A stretch of 59,490 nt of DNA from Dietzia natronolimnaea (GCF_002289575.1 NZ_NTGA01000028.1:1-59490), one strand, 5' to 3'; shown: positions 15,633 through 24,006, numbered from the stretch's first letter. Numbers and translations: made by a program. Notes: generated from the letters alone by a model not told the origin.

Positions 15633-16972
15633 ACTCCTCCTCGGCGGGCTCCGCGGCGTCGGAGACCATCGAGTTCGACGAGTTCGACAGACGCGGCCGG
15701 CTCGTCACCCTGAGTTGGGAGGGCGCCCAGCACCTGTCCCAGACCCGGCTGGTCGAGGTATTGCCCGCCGGCCGCGACACCTGGCGGCTGATCCCGTGCG
15801 GCAGCGTCGGCTCGGTCCGCGTCGAAGGGCTGGCCGTCAGGGTCCTCCCGGCGGCCAACCTCGGCCTGACGCAGTTGTTCTTCCTGCTCGACCACGCGGC
15901 CGAGTCGGCGTTCCTCCCGTCCGCCGTCGCGGCGAGAGACGACGACGAGCTGTGGGTCTCCGTGGCCGAGTCCATGGCCGCGTTGGCGCACCAGGCCCTG
16001 TCGTCCGGGCTGCTGCGCGGGTACCGCAGGGTCGACGAGGCACTGACCACCGTGCGCGGCAGGATCCGCCTGGGCGACCAGATCCGCCGCCACCCGGGCA
16101 TGACCATCCCCCTCGAGGTCACCTACTCGGAGTTCACCCCGGACATCGCCGAGAACCGCATCCTGCGCACCGCCGCGCACCGTCTGCAGTTCCTGCCCGA
16201 CCTCCCGGACGCCACCCGGCGACGGTTGGCGATGGTGGACGCGCGGCTCGCGGACGCCACGCTCATCGGCCAGGGCGCCCCTGTGCCCGCCTGGACACGC
16301 ACCCGCCTCAACGCCCGGTTCCAGAACGCGCTCGCCCTGGCCGACCGGATCGTGCGCCGAATCTCGGTGGAGGTGGAGGACGGCCACGCGGCGTCGGCGG
16401 CCTTCGTCACCGAGATGCCGGCGCTGTTCGAGCGCTTCGTGGAGGCCGAACTGACCGCCGCCCTCGACGGCTGTGGTGGACGGGTGCTGCAGAACCCCGT
16501 CGTCCATCTGGACACGGGTATCGAGCAGGGAGACGCCGGGGACGCCGGGTCGACCGGTGCCGCCGGCGGCAGGGCCGGTCGCCACAGCGCGCCCGCCCCT
16601 GAGGGCGATCACATCTCCGTCCCCACCGGGCTCGTGTACGAGGTCGACGGCCGCCCCGTCACCACGTTTGTCCCCATGTATCCCACCGACCGCCGGGCCC
16701 GCGCCGCCGAGCACTACCGCCTGCTCGCTGCCTGCACCGCACTCGGGGTGGACCGGGCATTCCTGGTCTATCCGGCCCAACGCCGCAACGACGCACCGCA
16801 GCCGCGGCGGATCGTGCACACCGACATCTCGATCGTCGAGTATCCCGTCGACCTCTCGATGGGGCCCGACGAGGCACGCAGGACTATCGTCGAACTGTCA
16901 GAGGAGGCCCGCGAGCTCGCGGCGCCCGGCCCCGCACGCCACGGCACCGGAGGGAGACGCCACGCCAGATGA
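15629..16972 (+). CDS. McrC-like protein with degenerate nuclease site
   Basis: This 447-residue protein aligns by eye with McrC: an N-terminal beta-rich domain, then GYRRVDEALTTVRGRIRL and TPDIAENRILRTAAHRL, then the C-terminal nuclease-fold region. There the usual pattern is PD...DGRPV..LDAKYK; here it reads PTGLVYEVDGRPV then FVPMYPT. The three catalytic residues of the PD-(D/E)xK site (D, D, K) are replaced by G334, V348 and M350, although the flanking fold (EHYRLLAACTALGVDRAFLVYP) is well preserved. I therefore expect no DNA cleavage from this site. It is coupled at both ends: GTGA with the McrB-like gene and ATGA with the SGNH hydrolase. It may still serve as the McrB GTPase activator or be part of a non-nucleolytic system. 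Confidence 0.83.
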   Translation: MNSSSAGSAASETIEFDEFDRRGRLVTLSWEGAQHLSQTRLVEVLPAGRDTWRLIPCGSVGSVRVEGLAVRVLPAANLGLTQLFFLLDHAAESAFLPSAVAARDDDELWVSVAESMAALAHQALSSGLLRGYRRVDEALTTVRGRIRLGDQIRRHPGMTIPLEVTYSEFTPDIAENRILRTAAHRLQFLPDLPDATRRRLAMVDARLADATLIGQGAPVPAWTRTRLNARFQNALALADRIVRRISVEVEDGHAASAAFVTEMPALFERFVEAELTAALDGCGGRVLQNPVVHLDTGIEQGDAGDAGSTGAAGGRAGRHSAPAPEGDHISVPTGLVYEVDGRPVTTFVPMYPTDRRARAAEHYRLLAACTALGVDRAFLVYPAQRRNDAPQPRRIVHTDISIVEYPVDLSMGPDEARRTIVELSEEARELAAPGPARHGTGGRRHAR

Positions 16973-18165
16973 CTGACGCAGATGATCCGGTACGCAAGAT
17001 CGTCGTCAACCTCGCCCTGGTGGCCGTGGGTTCGGTCGGCGCCTACCGTGGCGCGTACGAGCTCCTGGCCCAGCAGGCCAGGACCGCCCGGCGGGTGATC
17101 CCCAAACCCACCTCCCGGCCCTTCGACGGCGACGGCCTCTACCGGCCCGGGGCCGTCACCGCCGAGCCGTGGCGGCCCGGCATGACGTGCGATGTCCACA
17201 TGGTGATCTTCGGCGACTCGCTCGCCGCCGGCCTGGGCGCGGACTCCCCCGGCGAGCTTCCCGGCGTGCTCCTCGCTCGCGGCCTGGCGGAGGAGGCCGG
17301 GTGGAACGTGCGGTTGAGCATCAAGGCGATCGTCGGCGCCACCTCCAAAGGGCTCGCGGGCCAGGTCGAGGCCATGCAGATCGCGCACGGCGATCCCGAC
17401 ATCTCGGTGATCCTCATCGGCGGCAACGACGTCACCGCACGCAATGCGATCGGCCCCTCGGCGCGACGGGTGGGCGAGGCCGTCGAGGCGCTGCGCGAGG
17501 GTGGTTCGCACGTGGTGGTGGGCACCTGTCCTGACCTCGGGACCATCAAGCCCGTCCCCCAGCCGCTGCGATCGGTCATGGCCACCCTCAGTCGACGCCT
17601 GGCCGCGGCCCAGGCAGTCCAGGTCCGCCGGGCGGGCGGGGTGCCCGTCTCGCTGGCCGAGGCCCTGGCCCCGGAGTTCCACAAACGCGGGGAGAGCCTC
17701 TTCTCACCCGACCGCTTCCACCCCAACTCCGCCGGATACGAACTCGCCGCCGGACTGCTGCTGCCCGCCGTGTGCGTGGCGCTCGGGGTGTGGGACGAGG
17801 TGCCGGAAGAGCAGCTGCCCCACAGCGCCGACGAGGCCGCCGAGTCGCTGGAGGCCGCGGAGAGCGCCGCCGACGATGCGGAGACCGCCGCCGCGTCGGA
17901 CGCACACGACCCGGACGACACGCAGCGCGAGTCGGTCGTGGCCAGGCTGACCAAGCGCCTGACCGACTTCGTCCGGACCCACGAGGACGCGGACGACGCC
18001 GACGAGAACACGTACCTGCATAATGAGGACGTGGACGGCGACCCAGAGAGCACTGGAGATGCCCGCGAGGCTGCGGACACCCTCCGCCGCCGGAGCCGGA
18101 TCCTGCGGCTGGCCCGCCTCCCGCGGGACCAGTCGGACTCCGGTCACCCGATCGACCACACCTAG
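16969..18165 (+). CDS. SGNH/GDSL-family hydrolase (Rv1075c-like)
   Basis: This 398-residue protein begins with a hydrophobic stretch (IVVNLALVAVGSVGAYRGAYE) that may anchor it to the membrane. The SGNH hydrolase domain follows: VIFGDSLAAGLGAD (block I, nucleophile Ser), ILIGGNDVTARN (block III) and SPDRFHPNSAGYELAA (block V, with Asp and His). It should be an esterase or deacetylase acting at or outside the membrane. After the domain is a long acidic, Ala/Asp-rich tail (about residues 285-375) that looks disordered. An SGNH hydrolase followed by a FadA-type thiolase also occurs in M. tuberculosis (Rv1075c, Rv1074c). The ATG overlaps the McrC-like stop, so it is translated with the McrBC-like pair. 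Confidence 0.88.
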   Translation: MTDADDPVRKIVVNLALVAVGSVGAYRGAYELLAQQARTARRVIPKPTSRPFDGDGLYRPGAVTAEPWRPGMTCDVHMVIFGDSLAAGLGADSPGELPGVLLARGLAEEAGWNVRLSIKAIVGATSKGLAGQVEAMQIAHGDPDISVILIGGNDVTARNAIGPSARRVGEAVEALREGGSHVVVGTCPDLGTIKPVPQPLRSVMATLSRRLAAAQAVQVRRAGGVPVSLAEALAPEFHKRGESLFSPDRFHPNSAGYELAAGLLLPAVCVALGVWDEVPEEQLPHSADEAAESLEAAESAADDAETAAASDAHDPDDTQRESVVARLTKRLTDFVRTHEDADDADENTYLHNEDVDGDPESTGDAREAADTLRRRSRILRLARLPRDQSDSGHPIDHT

Positions 18166-18192
18166 CACTCAACTGCAACGAAGGAGCTTTCC

Positions 18193-19413
18193 ATGCCGGA
18201 AGCCGTGATCGTCTCGTACGCCCGCTCCCCCATCGGGCGCGCCAACAAGGGGTCCCTCGTGGGCATCCGCTCCGATGACCTCACCGCCCAGATGGTCAAG
18301 GCCGCGCTGGACAAGGTCCCGTCGCTCGATCCCACCCAGATCGACGACCTCATGCTGGGCTGTGGCCTGCCGGGCGGCGAGCAGGGCTTCAACATGGGTC
18401 GCGTCGTCTCCGTGCTCGCCGGCCTGGACACCGTCCCCGGTACCACGGTCAACCGCTACTGCTCCTCCTCGCTGCAGACCACCCGCATGGCGCTGCACGC
18501 GATCAAGGCCGGCGAGGGCGACGTGTTCATCTCCGCCGGTGTGGAGACCGTGACCAACTTCGCCAAGGGCACCTCCGACCACTGGCCGGACACCCACAAC
18601 CCGATCTTCGCCGACGCCGAGGCCCTCACCGGCACCCGCGCCGAGGGCGGCGCCCCCACCTGGACCGATCCGCGTGAGAACAACGCCCTGCCGGACGTCT
18701 ACATCCCCATGGGCCAGACGGCGGAGAACGTCGCGCAGATCACCGGCATCACCCGCGAGGAGCAGGACCACTGGGGCGTGCGGTCGCAGAACCGCGCGGT
18801 CGCCGCCGTCGAGAACGGCCACTTCGCCAACGAGATCACCCCGGTCACCATGCCCGACGGGACCGTGGTCTCGACCGACGACGGCCCGCGGCCCGGCACC
18901 ACCTACGAGAAGATCTCGCAGCTCAAGCCGGTCTTCCGGCCCGACGGCACCATCGCCGCCGGTAACTGCTGCCCGCTCAACGACGGCGCCGCCGCGCTCG
19001 TCATCATGAGCGACACCAAGGCCAAGGAGCTCGGCCTCACCCCGCTCGCGCGCGTGGTGTCCACCGGCGTCTCGGGCCTGTCCCCCGAGATCATGGGCCT
19101 CGGTCCGGTCGAGGCCGTCAAGAACGCGCTGCGGATCGCCGGCAAGTCGATCTCCGACATCGACCTGTTCGAGATCAACGAGGCGTTCGCCGTCCAGGTG
19201 CTCGGCTCCGCCCGCGAGCTCGGCATCGACGAGGACAAGCTCAACATCAACGGTGGCGCGATCGCGCTGGGCCACCCGTTCGGCATGACCGGCGCCCGCA
19301 TCACCGCCTCGCTCATCAACAACCTGCAGGCGGCGGACAAGCAGTTCGGCGTGGAGACCATGTGCGTCGGCGGCGGCCAGGGTATGGCGATGGTGCTCGA
19401 GCGCCTCAGCTGA
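18193..19413 (+). CDS. Acetyl-CoA acyltransferase (thiolase), FadA3-like
   Basis: This 406-residue thiolase catalyses thiolytic cleavage of 3-ketoacyl-CoA (or the reverse condensation). The nucleophile is Cys90 in NRYCSSSLQTT; the other catalytic elements are NEAFAVQ, GHPFGMTGARI (His) and CVGGGQGMAMV (second Cys). Full length and no gaps fit the degradative FadA/Act group. Its start is preceded by GAAGGAG with good spacing. Position after the SGNH hydrolase matches fadA3 (Rv1074c). It ends just before a very strong hairpin terminator. Substrate chain length cannot be read from sequence. Confidence 0.93.
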   Translation: MPEAVIVSYARSPIGRANKGSLVGIRSDDLTAQMVKAALDKVPSLDPTQIDDLMLGCGLPGGEQGFNMGRVVSVLAGLDTVPGTTVNRYCSSSLQTTRMALHAIKAGEGDVFISAGVETVTNFAKGTSDHWPDTHNPIFADAEALTGTRAEGGAPTWTDPRENNALPDVYIPMGQTAENVAQITGITREEQDHWGVRSQNRAVAAVENGHFANEITPVTMPDGTVVSTDDGPRPGTTYEKISQLKPVFRPDGTIAAGNCCPLNDGAAALVIMSDTKAKELGLTPLARVVSTGVSGLSPEIMGLGPVEAVKNALRIAGKSISDIDLFEINEAFAVQVLGSARELGIDEDKLNINGGAIALGHPFGMTGARITASLINNLQAADKQFGVETMCVGGGQGMAMVLERLS

Positions 19414-19480
19414 TCCCGGCCCGCGCGGCCTGCTCTCGCGCGCCCCGGCGGCCGCGCCCCGGCGGCCGCGCCCCGGCGTC

Positions 19481-19535
19481 GAGAAGAGCGTTCCGGACAC
19501 GTTTCCCGAGAGGAAGTGTCCGGAACGCTCTTTTC
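19481..19535 (+). terminator. Strong terminator hairpin of the thiolase gene
   Basis: Two 20-base arms (19481-19500 and 19516-19535) pair with only one G:T, around a 15-base loop. The right arm ends in CTCTTTTC, giving a T run for plus-strand transcripts, and the GAGAAGAG end supplies a weaker one for the other strand. Confidence 0.85.
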
Positions 19536-19816
19536 GTTGGGTATGCCCCACTCGCGTCGCTGGGTGGACGCGCCTCGCTCGCCGGCGCGACCGAGCGACC
19601 TTCATGAGAGACGTCGACGACGCCCGGGCGTGCCACTCCCGCCCCAGGGGTGATCAGGGAGTGCTCCGGCCGGACCGGTCGGCGCTGAACTGTCTCATAG
19701 GCGCCTTGCCGCCCCGGCGGCGACCGTCCCGACGTGCCCGCCTGTCGGCAATTCACGGCGGCCCCTCGGGTTCCGCGTTCTCTATGCCCGCCTCGGACCC
19801 ACATGCGAGTCGTGAT

Positions 19817-19837
19817 TGGTCCATTCCGGACGCGCAA
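19817..19837. repeat. Dispersed intergenic repeat, copy 1
   Basis: A 21-base core beginning TGGTCCATTCCGGAC is shared with 38380-38400, with one mismatch. ATGCG precedes both copies at a similar distance. Both lie between convergent genes. The left half of the palindrome present in copy 2 is only partly kept here. Confidence 0.6.
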
Positions 19838-19990
19838 CCCGGACTACGGGGGCCGCCTCCCGCCCCGCTCCGCGCTGTTCGCCAGCGCCTCATCACCTCA
19901 GCGCCTCATCACCTCACCGCCGCCTCGCTCCAGCACCCCGCGCCCGAAGCGCCGACGCCACCCGGATACCCGCACCCCCGAAATGCCGGC

Positions 19991-20021
19991 GGCCCCGGCT
20001 CCCCTGTCGGGGGCCGGGGCC
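19991..20021 (-). terminator. GC-rich stem-loop after the BI-1-family gene
   Basis: GGCCCCGGC (19991-19999) pairs with GCCGGGGCC (20013-20021) around a 13-base loop, 24 bases beyond the stop of the minus-strand gene. There is no clear T run, so it may be a weak or factor-assisted terminator. Confidence 0.5.
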
Positions 20022-20044
20022 GCGGGCGCTACCGCTCGCGCTGA

Positions 20045-20908
20045 TCAGTCGCGGAAGTAGCTCATCAGGCGCAGGATCTCGATGTACAGCCAGACCAGGG
20101 TGACGGTCAGGCCGAGCGCGACGCCCCACGCCATCTTGTTGGGGGCGCCGGCGCGCACGAGGCGGTCGGCGTTGTCGAAGTCGAGCAGGAAGCTGAACGC
20201 GGCGAGGCCGATGCACAGGAGGCAGAAGCCGATCGCGATCGGGCCGCCGTTGTACAGCGGGTTCGAGCCGCCGGTGAAGAAGCTGAGCAGGATGCTGCCG
20301 AGCGCCGCGAACAGCACGCCCACGATGGCGGCGGTGAGGAAGCGCGTGAACTTGGGGGTCACGCGGACGGCGCCGGTCTTGTAGACGAACAGCATGCCCA
20401 CGAACACACCGATGGTGCCGAGGATCGCGGCGCCGACCGCACCGAGGACGCCACCACCCTGGATGTCGGCGGTGAACAGGTACGTCGCCGCGCCGACGAA
20501 CAGGCCCTCGAGCGCGCCGTAGGTCAGCGTGATCGGCGCGGAGTCCATCTTCCGGCCGAAGGTGGCGATGAGCACCACGACGAGGCCACCGATGCCGCCG
20601 ACGAGCAGCAGCGGGAAGAGCAGACCGGGGTTGACGCTGATCATGTAGAACGCGATCACGCCCACGATGCTGAGCAGTCCCAGCGTCATGGCGGTCTTGG
20701 TGACGACGTCGTCGATCGTCATGGGCCGCGTGTCCGCCTCGAATTGCGGATGGGCCTGGGGGGCACCGTACCCGGCCTGGGCACCGAAGCCCTGCTGGCC
20801 GTACTGGCCTTGCTGGAAGGTGGCACGGCCCGCGCCACCGAGCTGGGTGGCGCCACGCGCGCTGTCCTGGGACAGAGAGCTGAAGACCGGATTGCTACTG
20901 CTGCGCAT
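20045..20908 (-). CDS. Bax inhibitor-1/YccA-family membrane protein
   Basis: This 287-residue protein has a Gln/Gly-rich cytoplasmic N-terminus of about 70 residues (QQGQYGQQGFGAQAGYG) followed by seven helices. The BI-1/YccA signature is visible in TLTYGALEGLFVGAAT and in the C-terminal NADRLVRAG. Family members are calcium-leak channels or protease modulators; the role in actinobacteria is not settled. I chose the ATG at 20908, preceded by GAAGGGA, since the longer frame begins in non-coding DNA. No operon partner is visible. Confidence 0.88.
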   Translation of the reverse strand: MRSSSNPVFSSLSQDSARGATQLGGAGRATFQQGQYGQQGFGAQAGYGAPQAHPQFEADTRPMTIDDVVTKTAMTLGLLSIVGVIAFYMISVNPGLLFPLLLVGGIGGLVVVLIATFGRKMDSAPITLTYGALEGLFVGAATYLFTADIQGGGVLGAVGAAILGTIGVFVGMLFVYKTGAVRVTPKFTRFLTAAIVGVLFAALGSILLSFFTGGSNPLYNGGPIAIGFCLLCIGLAAFSFLLDFDNADRLVRAGAPNKMAWGVALGLTVTLVWLYIEILRLMSYFRD

Positions 20909-21075
20909 CGAGGTCCCTTCGGATTGTCGGGGAAGGTCGTGTAGCGAGAGTCCCCGCCGGGTCACCGACGAATCACTCGTACTGGGTCAACGCGTGGGCA
21001 CACCTGAGTGTTCCCCGCATTGATTCTTATCTTGCCTGACAGGTGGACCGCTCCACGCAAACGGCACTTAGCGAT

Positions 21076-21088
21076 ATGTCGTTGACAT
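21076..21088. promoter_or_regulatory. ATGTC-GTT-GACAT dyad upstream of the PadR gene
   Basis: A perfect 5-bp inverted repeat with a 3-base spacer lies 70 bases before the PadR start. PadR proteins often bind ATGT/ACAT dyads, though usually with a longer spacer, so autoregulation is plausible. Confidence 0.4.
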
Positions 21089-21158
21089 TCTTACGCCTGT
21101 CGCGGATACTTCTAGACAGACGGGAGCCGACCAGGCGCCCAGATCGGAAGGAGTCGCG

Positions 21159-21893
21159 ATGAACATCGACGACGCATACGGGCCGGACGACTTCGGCCCA
21201 TCGGCAACACCGGGCGGGGGCGGACATCCCCGGCAAGGCCGCCGACCCGGCCGTCAGCACGGACACCACAGGGGCCGTCGTCACGAACACGGTGGCGGCG
21301 CGGCGCCGTTCGGCCCGGGAGGGCCCGGCACGCCGTTCGGGCCGGGCGGACCGTTCGGGCCCGGCGGACCCTTCGGCCCGGGAGGGGCCTTCGGGACGTT
21401 CGATGACGGTCCCGGGATGCGGCGCGGCCACCAGCGGCGACGACGGCGAGGTGACGTCCGGCACGGCGTGCTCCTGCTCCTGGCAGAGGGGCCACAGAAC
21501 GGATACGGGATCATCCGCGAACTGGCCGAGCGAAGCGGGGGCACCTGGCGTCCCAGTTCGGGCGCGGTCTACCCGGCGCTCTCGCTGTTGGAGGACGAGG
21601 GTCTCATCGGTCCCGCTGACGACGCCGGGCCCAAGCACTACCAGCTCACCGACGCCGGGCGGGCGGAGGTCGACCAGCTCGCAGATCGCCCGGCCCCGTG
21701 GGTCGACGCCACCGAGGAGGCCACCTCCCGACTGGGCGGCGACGCCGACCTCTGGAAGGCCTTCGGGGAGGCCGCCATGGCCGTGCGGGCGGTCGTCCAG
21801 ACCGGCGACCCGGCCGCCGGCGAGGCGGCCACCCGCGAACTGGTCGGCTTGCGCAAACGCCTCTACGGGCTCCTGGCTGAGGCCGGGGACTGA
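21159..21893 (+). CDS. PadR-family transcriptional regulator with long Gly/Pro N-terminus
   Basis: This 244-residue protein has its PadR winged helix at about residues 98-170: RHGVLLLLAEGPQNGYGIIREL, SSGAVYPALSLLEDEGLI and KHYQLTDAGRAEV. The C-terminal helix region (DLWKAFGEAAMAVRAVVQTG) should form the dimer. The first 95 residues are low-complexity, with His/Arg/Gly runs and four FGPGG repeats (about 47-74), probably disordered. A His-rich N-terminus could bind metal, but that is speculation. GGAAGGAG precedes the ATG. A dyad just upstream fits self-repression. The ABC exporter operon is convergent, so no target gene is adjacent downstream. Confidence 0.88.
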   Translation: MNIDDAYGPDDFGPSATPGGGGHPRQGRRPGRQHGHHRGRRHEHGGGAAPFGPGGPGTPFGPGGPFGPGGPFGPGGAFGTFDDGPGMRRGHQRRRRRGDVRHGVLLLLAEGPQNGYGIIRELAERSGGTWRPSSGAVYPALSLLEDEGLIGPADDAGPKHYQLTDAGRAEVDQLADRPAPWVDATEEATSRLGGDADLWKAFGEAAMAVRAVVQTGDPAAGEAATRELVGLRKRLYGLLAEAGD

Positions 21894-21902
21894 CGCGGGT
21901 GG

Positions 21903-21932
21903 CGGGCCCCGGGCGTCTGTGCCCGGGGCCCG
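21903..21932. terminator. Bidirectional hairpin between PadR and ABC permease genes
   Basis: A perfect 12-bp stem, CGGGCCCCGGGC (21903-21914) with GCCCGGGGCCCG (21921-21932), has a 6-base loop and lies between two convergent stops. It lacks a T run on either side but is very stable. Confidence 0.7.
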
Positions 21933-21974
21933 ACTCGTATCAGGCCCCCGATCCTTATCAGACCCCCACCCCTG

Positions 21975-22802
21975 TCAGACCAGGGCGACCTTGTAATTCC
22001 ACGAGCGCGCGGTGCGCCACAGGCAGTACGCCACCAGCACTGCCGACGCGGCCACAAAGCCGACGGGCATGACGTCGTTGCTCGCGGCCGCACCCGCGGC
22101 CACCTCGCCGAGAATGTCGAAGCGCACGAACTCGAGCGAACCGCCGGCGTCCATCGCGACACCGAACGGCAGCGCGAGCATCGCCAGTAGCGACAGCACC
22201 TGGGTGGCCACGTAGACCACGACGAACACCACGACCGGCCCGCCGGCTCCCAGCGCTGCCAGGCGCCGCTCGTGCCCCACCGAGACAGCGAAGTAGTAGT
22301 AGACGGGCCAGATCAGGAACGAGGAGAGGCCAGCGATCAATCCGGCGGCGATCATCCACGGCGGCGCGGCCGTGGTCACCGCGGCCCAGGTGTCGGACAG
22401 GAGAGAGAGCGACGGCGAGGTGAGCCCCGAATGCAGGGCCGCCGCCCACCAGGCCACCAGCGCGAGCCCGGCGGTGAGGACGAGCGCGGCCAGCGAGGCA
22501 ATGATCGCCCACACCAGCCTGACCCAGAAGATCGCCGACCCGCGGACGGGGATCGAGTGCGTGAAGTACCCGGTGCGGCCGTATCCGGTACGCCAGTAGT
22601 CGGCGGCGAGGACCAGCTGGACGGCCGGGACCGCCACGACCGCGGCCAACACCCCCAGGGCCATCCCGAGCTGGGAGAGAAGGGGCCACCCGGCGGACCC
22701 GAGCAGGCTGCCCAGGACCCCGATCAGGGCGATCATGCCGAGAGCTGTCCCGAGCGCCCCACGAGTGCGCAGCCACTCGTGCTTGAGCAGTGTCGTCGTC
22801 AT
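21975..22802 (-). CDS. ABC transporter permease (ABC-2 type)
   Basis: This 275-residue protein has six hydrophobic helices and no other domain. The layout is that of an ABC-2/YtrC-type permease, with LLKHEWLRTRGALG at the N-terminus as the usual amphipathic start and two long hydrophobic hairpins after it. Its ATG overlaps the stop of the ATP-binding gene (22799-22802), so the two subunits are coupled. With the YtrA-type GntR regulator upstream it forms a typical stress- or antibiotic-responsive export operon; the substrate is unknown. Confidence 0.85.
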   Translation of the reverse strand: MTTTLLKHEWLRTRGALGTALGMIALIGVLGSLLGSAGWPLLSQLGMALGVLAAVVAVPAVQLVLAADYWRTGYGRTGYFTHSIPVRGSAIFWVRLVWAIIASLAALVLTAGLALVAWWAAALHSGLTSPSLSLLSDTWAAVTTAAPPWMIAAGLIAGLSSFLIWPVYYYFAVSVGHERRLAALGAGGPVVVFVVVYVATQVLSLLAMLALPFGVAMDAGGSLEFVRFDILGEVAAGAAASNDVMPVGFVAASAVLVAYCLWRTARSWNYKVALV

Positions 22803-23515
22803 CGGTAGGTCTCCTTGAAGATCTGATCGAGGCTGGCGGAGTGCTGGCCGCGGAGGTCGTCGGCGTCGCCCTGTAGCAGGACACGGCCGTGCCGCATCAT
22901 CACCGCCGCGTCGAGGATGGGCTCCAGGTCGTGCACCAGGTGCGTGGATATCAGGAGCAGGGAGTCCTCGGAGAGGTTGCGGAGGATCCCGTCGAGGATC
23001 AGCTGCCGCGCAGCCGGGTCGACGCCCGAGATGGGCTCGTCCAGCAGGAACACCTTCGCATCGCGGGACATGGCCAGCGCGATCTGGACCTTCTCGCGCA
23101 TGCCCTTGCTCATCTCCTTGAGCCGGGCGGATTCGCTCAGACCGAAGAACCCGATCAGGTCCCGGGCCTTCTCGGTGCGGAAATCGGAGAAGAAGTCGGC
23201 GTAGAGCTCGAGGCAGTAGCTCACCCGGGCGGAGTCCGGGAGGAAGCTGGTGTCGGGCAGAAAGGAGACGATCGCCTTGGACTCGGGGCCGGGCGCGTGG
23301 CCGTCGATCCGCACGCTGCCGGAGTACCCCGAGAGCACGCCGGCGAGGATCTTGAGCAGGGTGGTCTTACCGCAGCCGTTCTCGCCGAGCAGTCCCACGA
23401 TCTGGCCCGGAGTCAGGCGGAGGTCGAGCGCGTCCAACGCGGTGGTGGAGCCGTAACTCATGGTCAGCCCCGAGGCCTCGACGAGTGTAGTAGCGGCGTT
23501 CTCGACGATGCTCAC
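22799..23515 (-). CDS. ABC transporter ATP-binding protein
   Basis: This 238-residue ATPase has Walker A GENGCGKTT, the signature MSKGMREKVQIALAMSRDAK (a variant of LSGGQ seen in YtrB-like exporters), Walker B VFLLDEPISGVDP and the H-loop STHLVHDLE. I place the start at the GTG at 23515: it follows GGAGG by eight bases and lies one base after the GntR stop. The longer frame from 23557 would overlap the regulator by 41 bases and lacks a ribosome site. It energises the permease encoded next. Confidence 0.9.
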   Translation of the reverse strand: MSIVENAATTLVEASGLTMSYGSTTALDALDLRLTPGQIVGLLGENGCGKTTLLKILAGVLSGYSGSVRIDGHAPGPESKAIVSFLPDTSFLPDSARVSYCLELYADFFSDFRTEKARDLIGFFGLSESARLKEMSKGMREKVQIALAMSRDAKVFLLDEPISGVDPAARQLILDGILRNLSEDSLLLISTHLVHDLEPILDAAVMMRHGRVLLQGDADDLRGQHSASLDQIFKETYR

Positions 23516-23516
23516 G

Positions 23517-23912
23517 TCAGACACCTCCGTCGTGCGCATGGGCAGTGGTGTGGTCATGGTCGTCCCATCTCTTGTCCAGTAGTTCTCGAGCCTTGTCCTG
23601 CGTCATCCCCAGTCCGCGGACCCGGCGGATGAACTCGTGGGCGGCACCGGAGGCGAGGTCGGCGCGGACCTCGTCGATGCGGGCGTCGTCGGAGGTGACG
23701 TAGCGCCCGCTGGCCCGTTCGGACCGGCACAGCTCGAGCCGTTCCAACTCGGCCAGCGCCCGCTGTGCGGTGTTGGGGTTGACGCCCAGGTCGGACGCCA
23801 GTTCGCGGACCCCGGGCATCCTCGCGCCCGCCGCCCACTCCCCGATCACGATGCGTCGCGAGAACTCCTCGACGAGCTGCACCCAGATCGGAGATGAGGT
23901 GTCGAACTGCAT
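23517..23912 (-). CDS. GntR-family regulator, YtrA subfamily
   Basis: This 131-residue regulator has a winged helix at about residues 10-75 (PIWVQLVEEFSRRIVIGEW, then VRELASDLGVNPNTAQRALAE) and only a short C-terminal helical tail. This size and the ABC exporter downstream define the YtrA subfamily. It is the first gene of the operon and very likely represses it through the palindrome at 23932-23953, which lies 20 bases upstream of its start. Confidence 0.92.
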   Translation of the reverse strand: MQFDTSSPIWVQLVEEFSRRIVIGEWAAGARMPGVRELASDLGVNPNTAQRALAELERLELCRSERASGRYVTSDDARIDEVRADLASGAAHEFIRRVRGLGMTQDKARELLDKRWDDHDHTTAHAHDGGV

Positions 23913-23931
23913 CGCGCCCCCATCCGTGTTG

Positions 23932-23953
23932 CTGTATTAGGTGCTTAATACAG
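23932..23953. promoter_or_regulatory. YtrA-type operator palindrome
   Basis: CTGTATTA (23932-23939) and TAATACAG (23946-23953) form a perfect 8-bp dyad with a 6-base spacer just upstream of the GntR gene. AT-rich dyads of the GTATTA...TAATAC type are typical of YtrA-subfamily regulators. Confidence 0.8.
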
Positions 23954-24006
23954 TGACACTCATCGGCAGGGGAGTCAAGACTCGGCCGGTCGCGCGCCCG
24001 TTGTGG

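Larger units (their letters stand above)
19414..20044. other. Gene-free convergent region with terminators and a dispersed repeat
   Basis: About 630 bases separate the thiolase (plus) from the BI-1-family gene (minus). I find no convincing gene. It contains a GC-rich repeat (GGCGGCCGCGCCCC twice around 19448-19475), the thiolase terminator, one copy of a dispersed repeat at 19817-19837, and a second stem-loop at 19991-20021. Confidence 0.7.
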
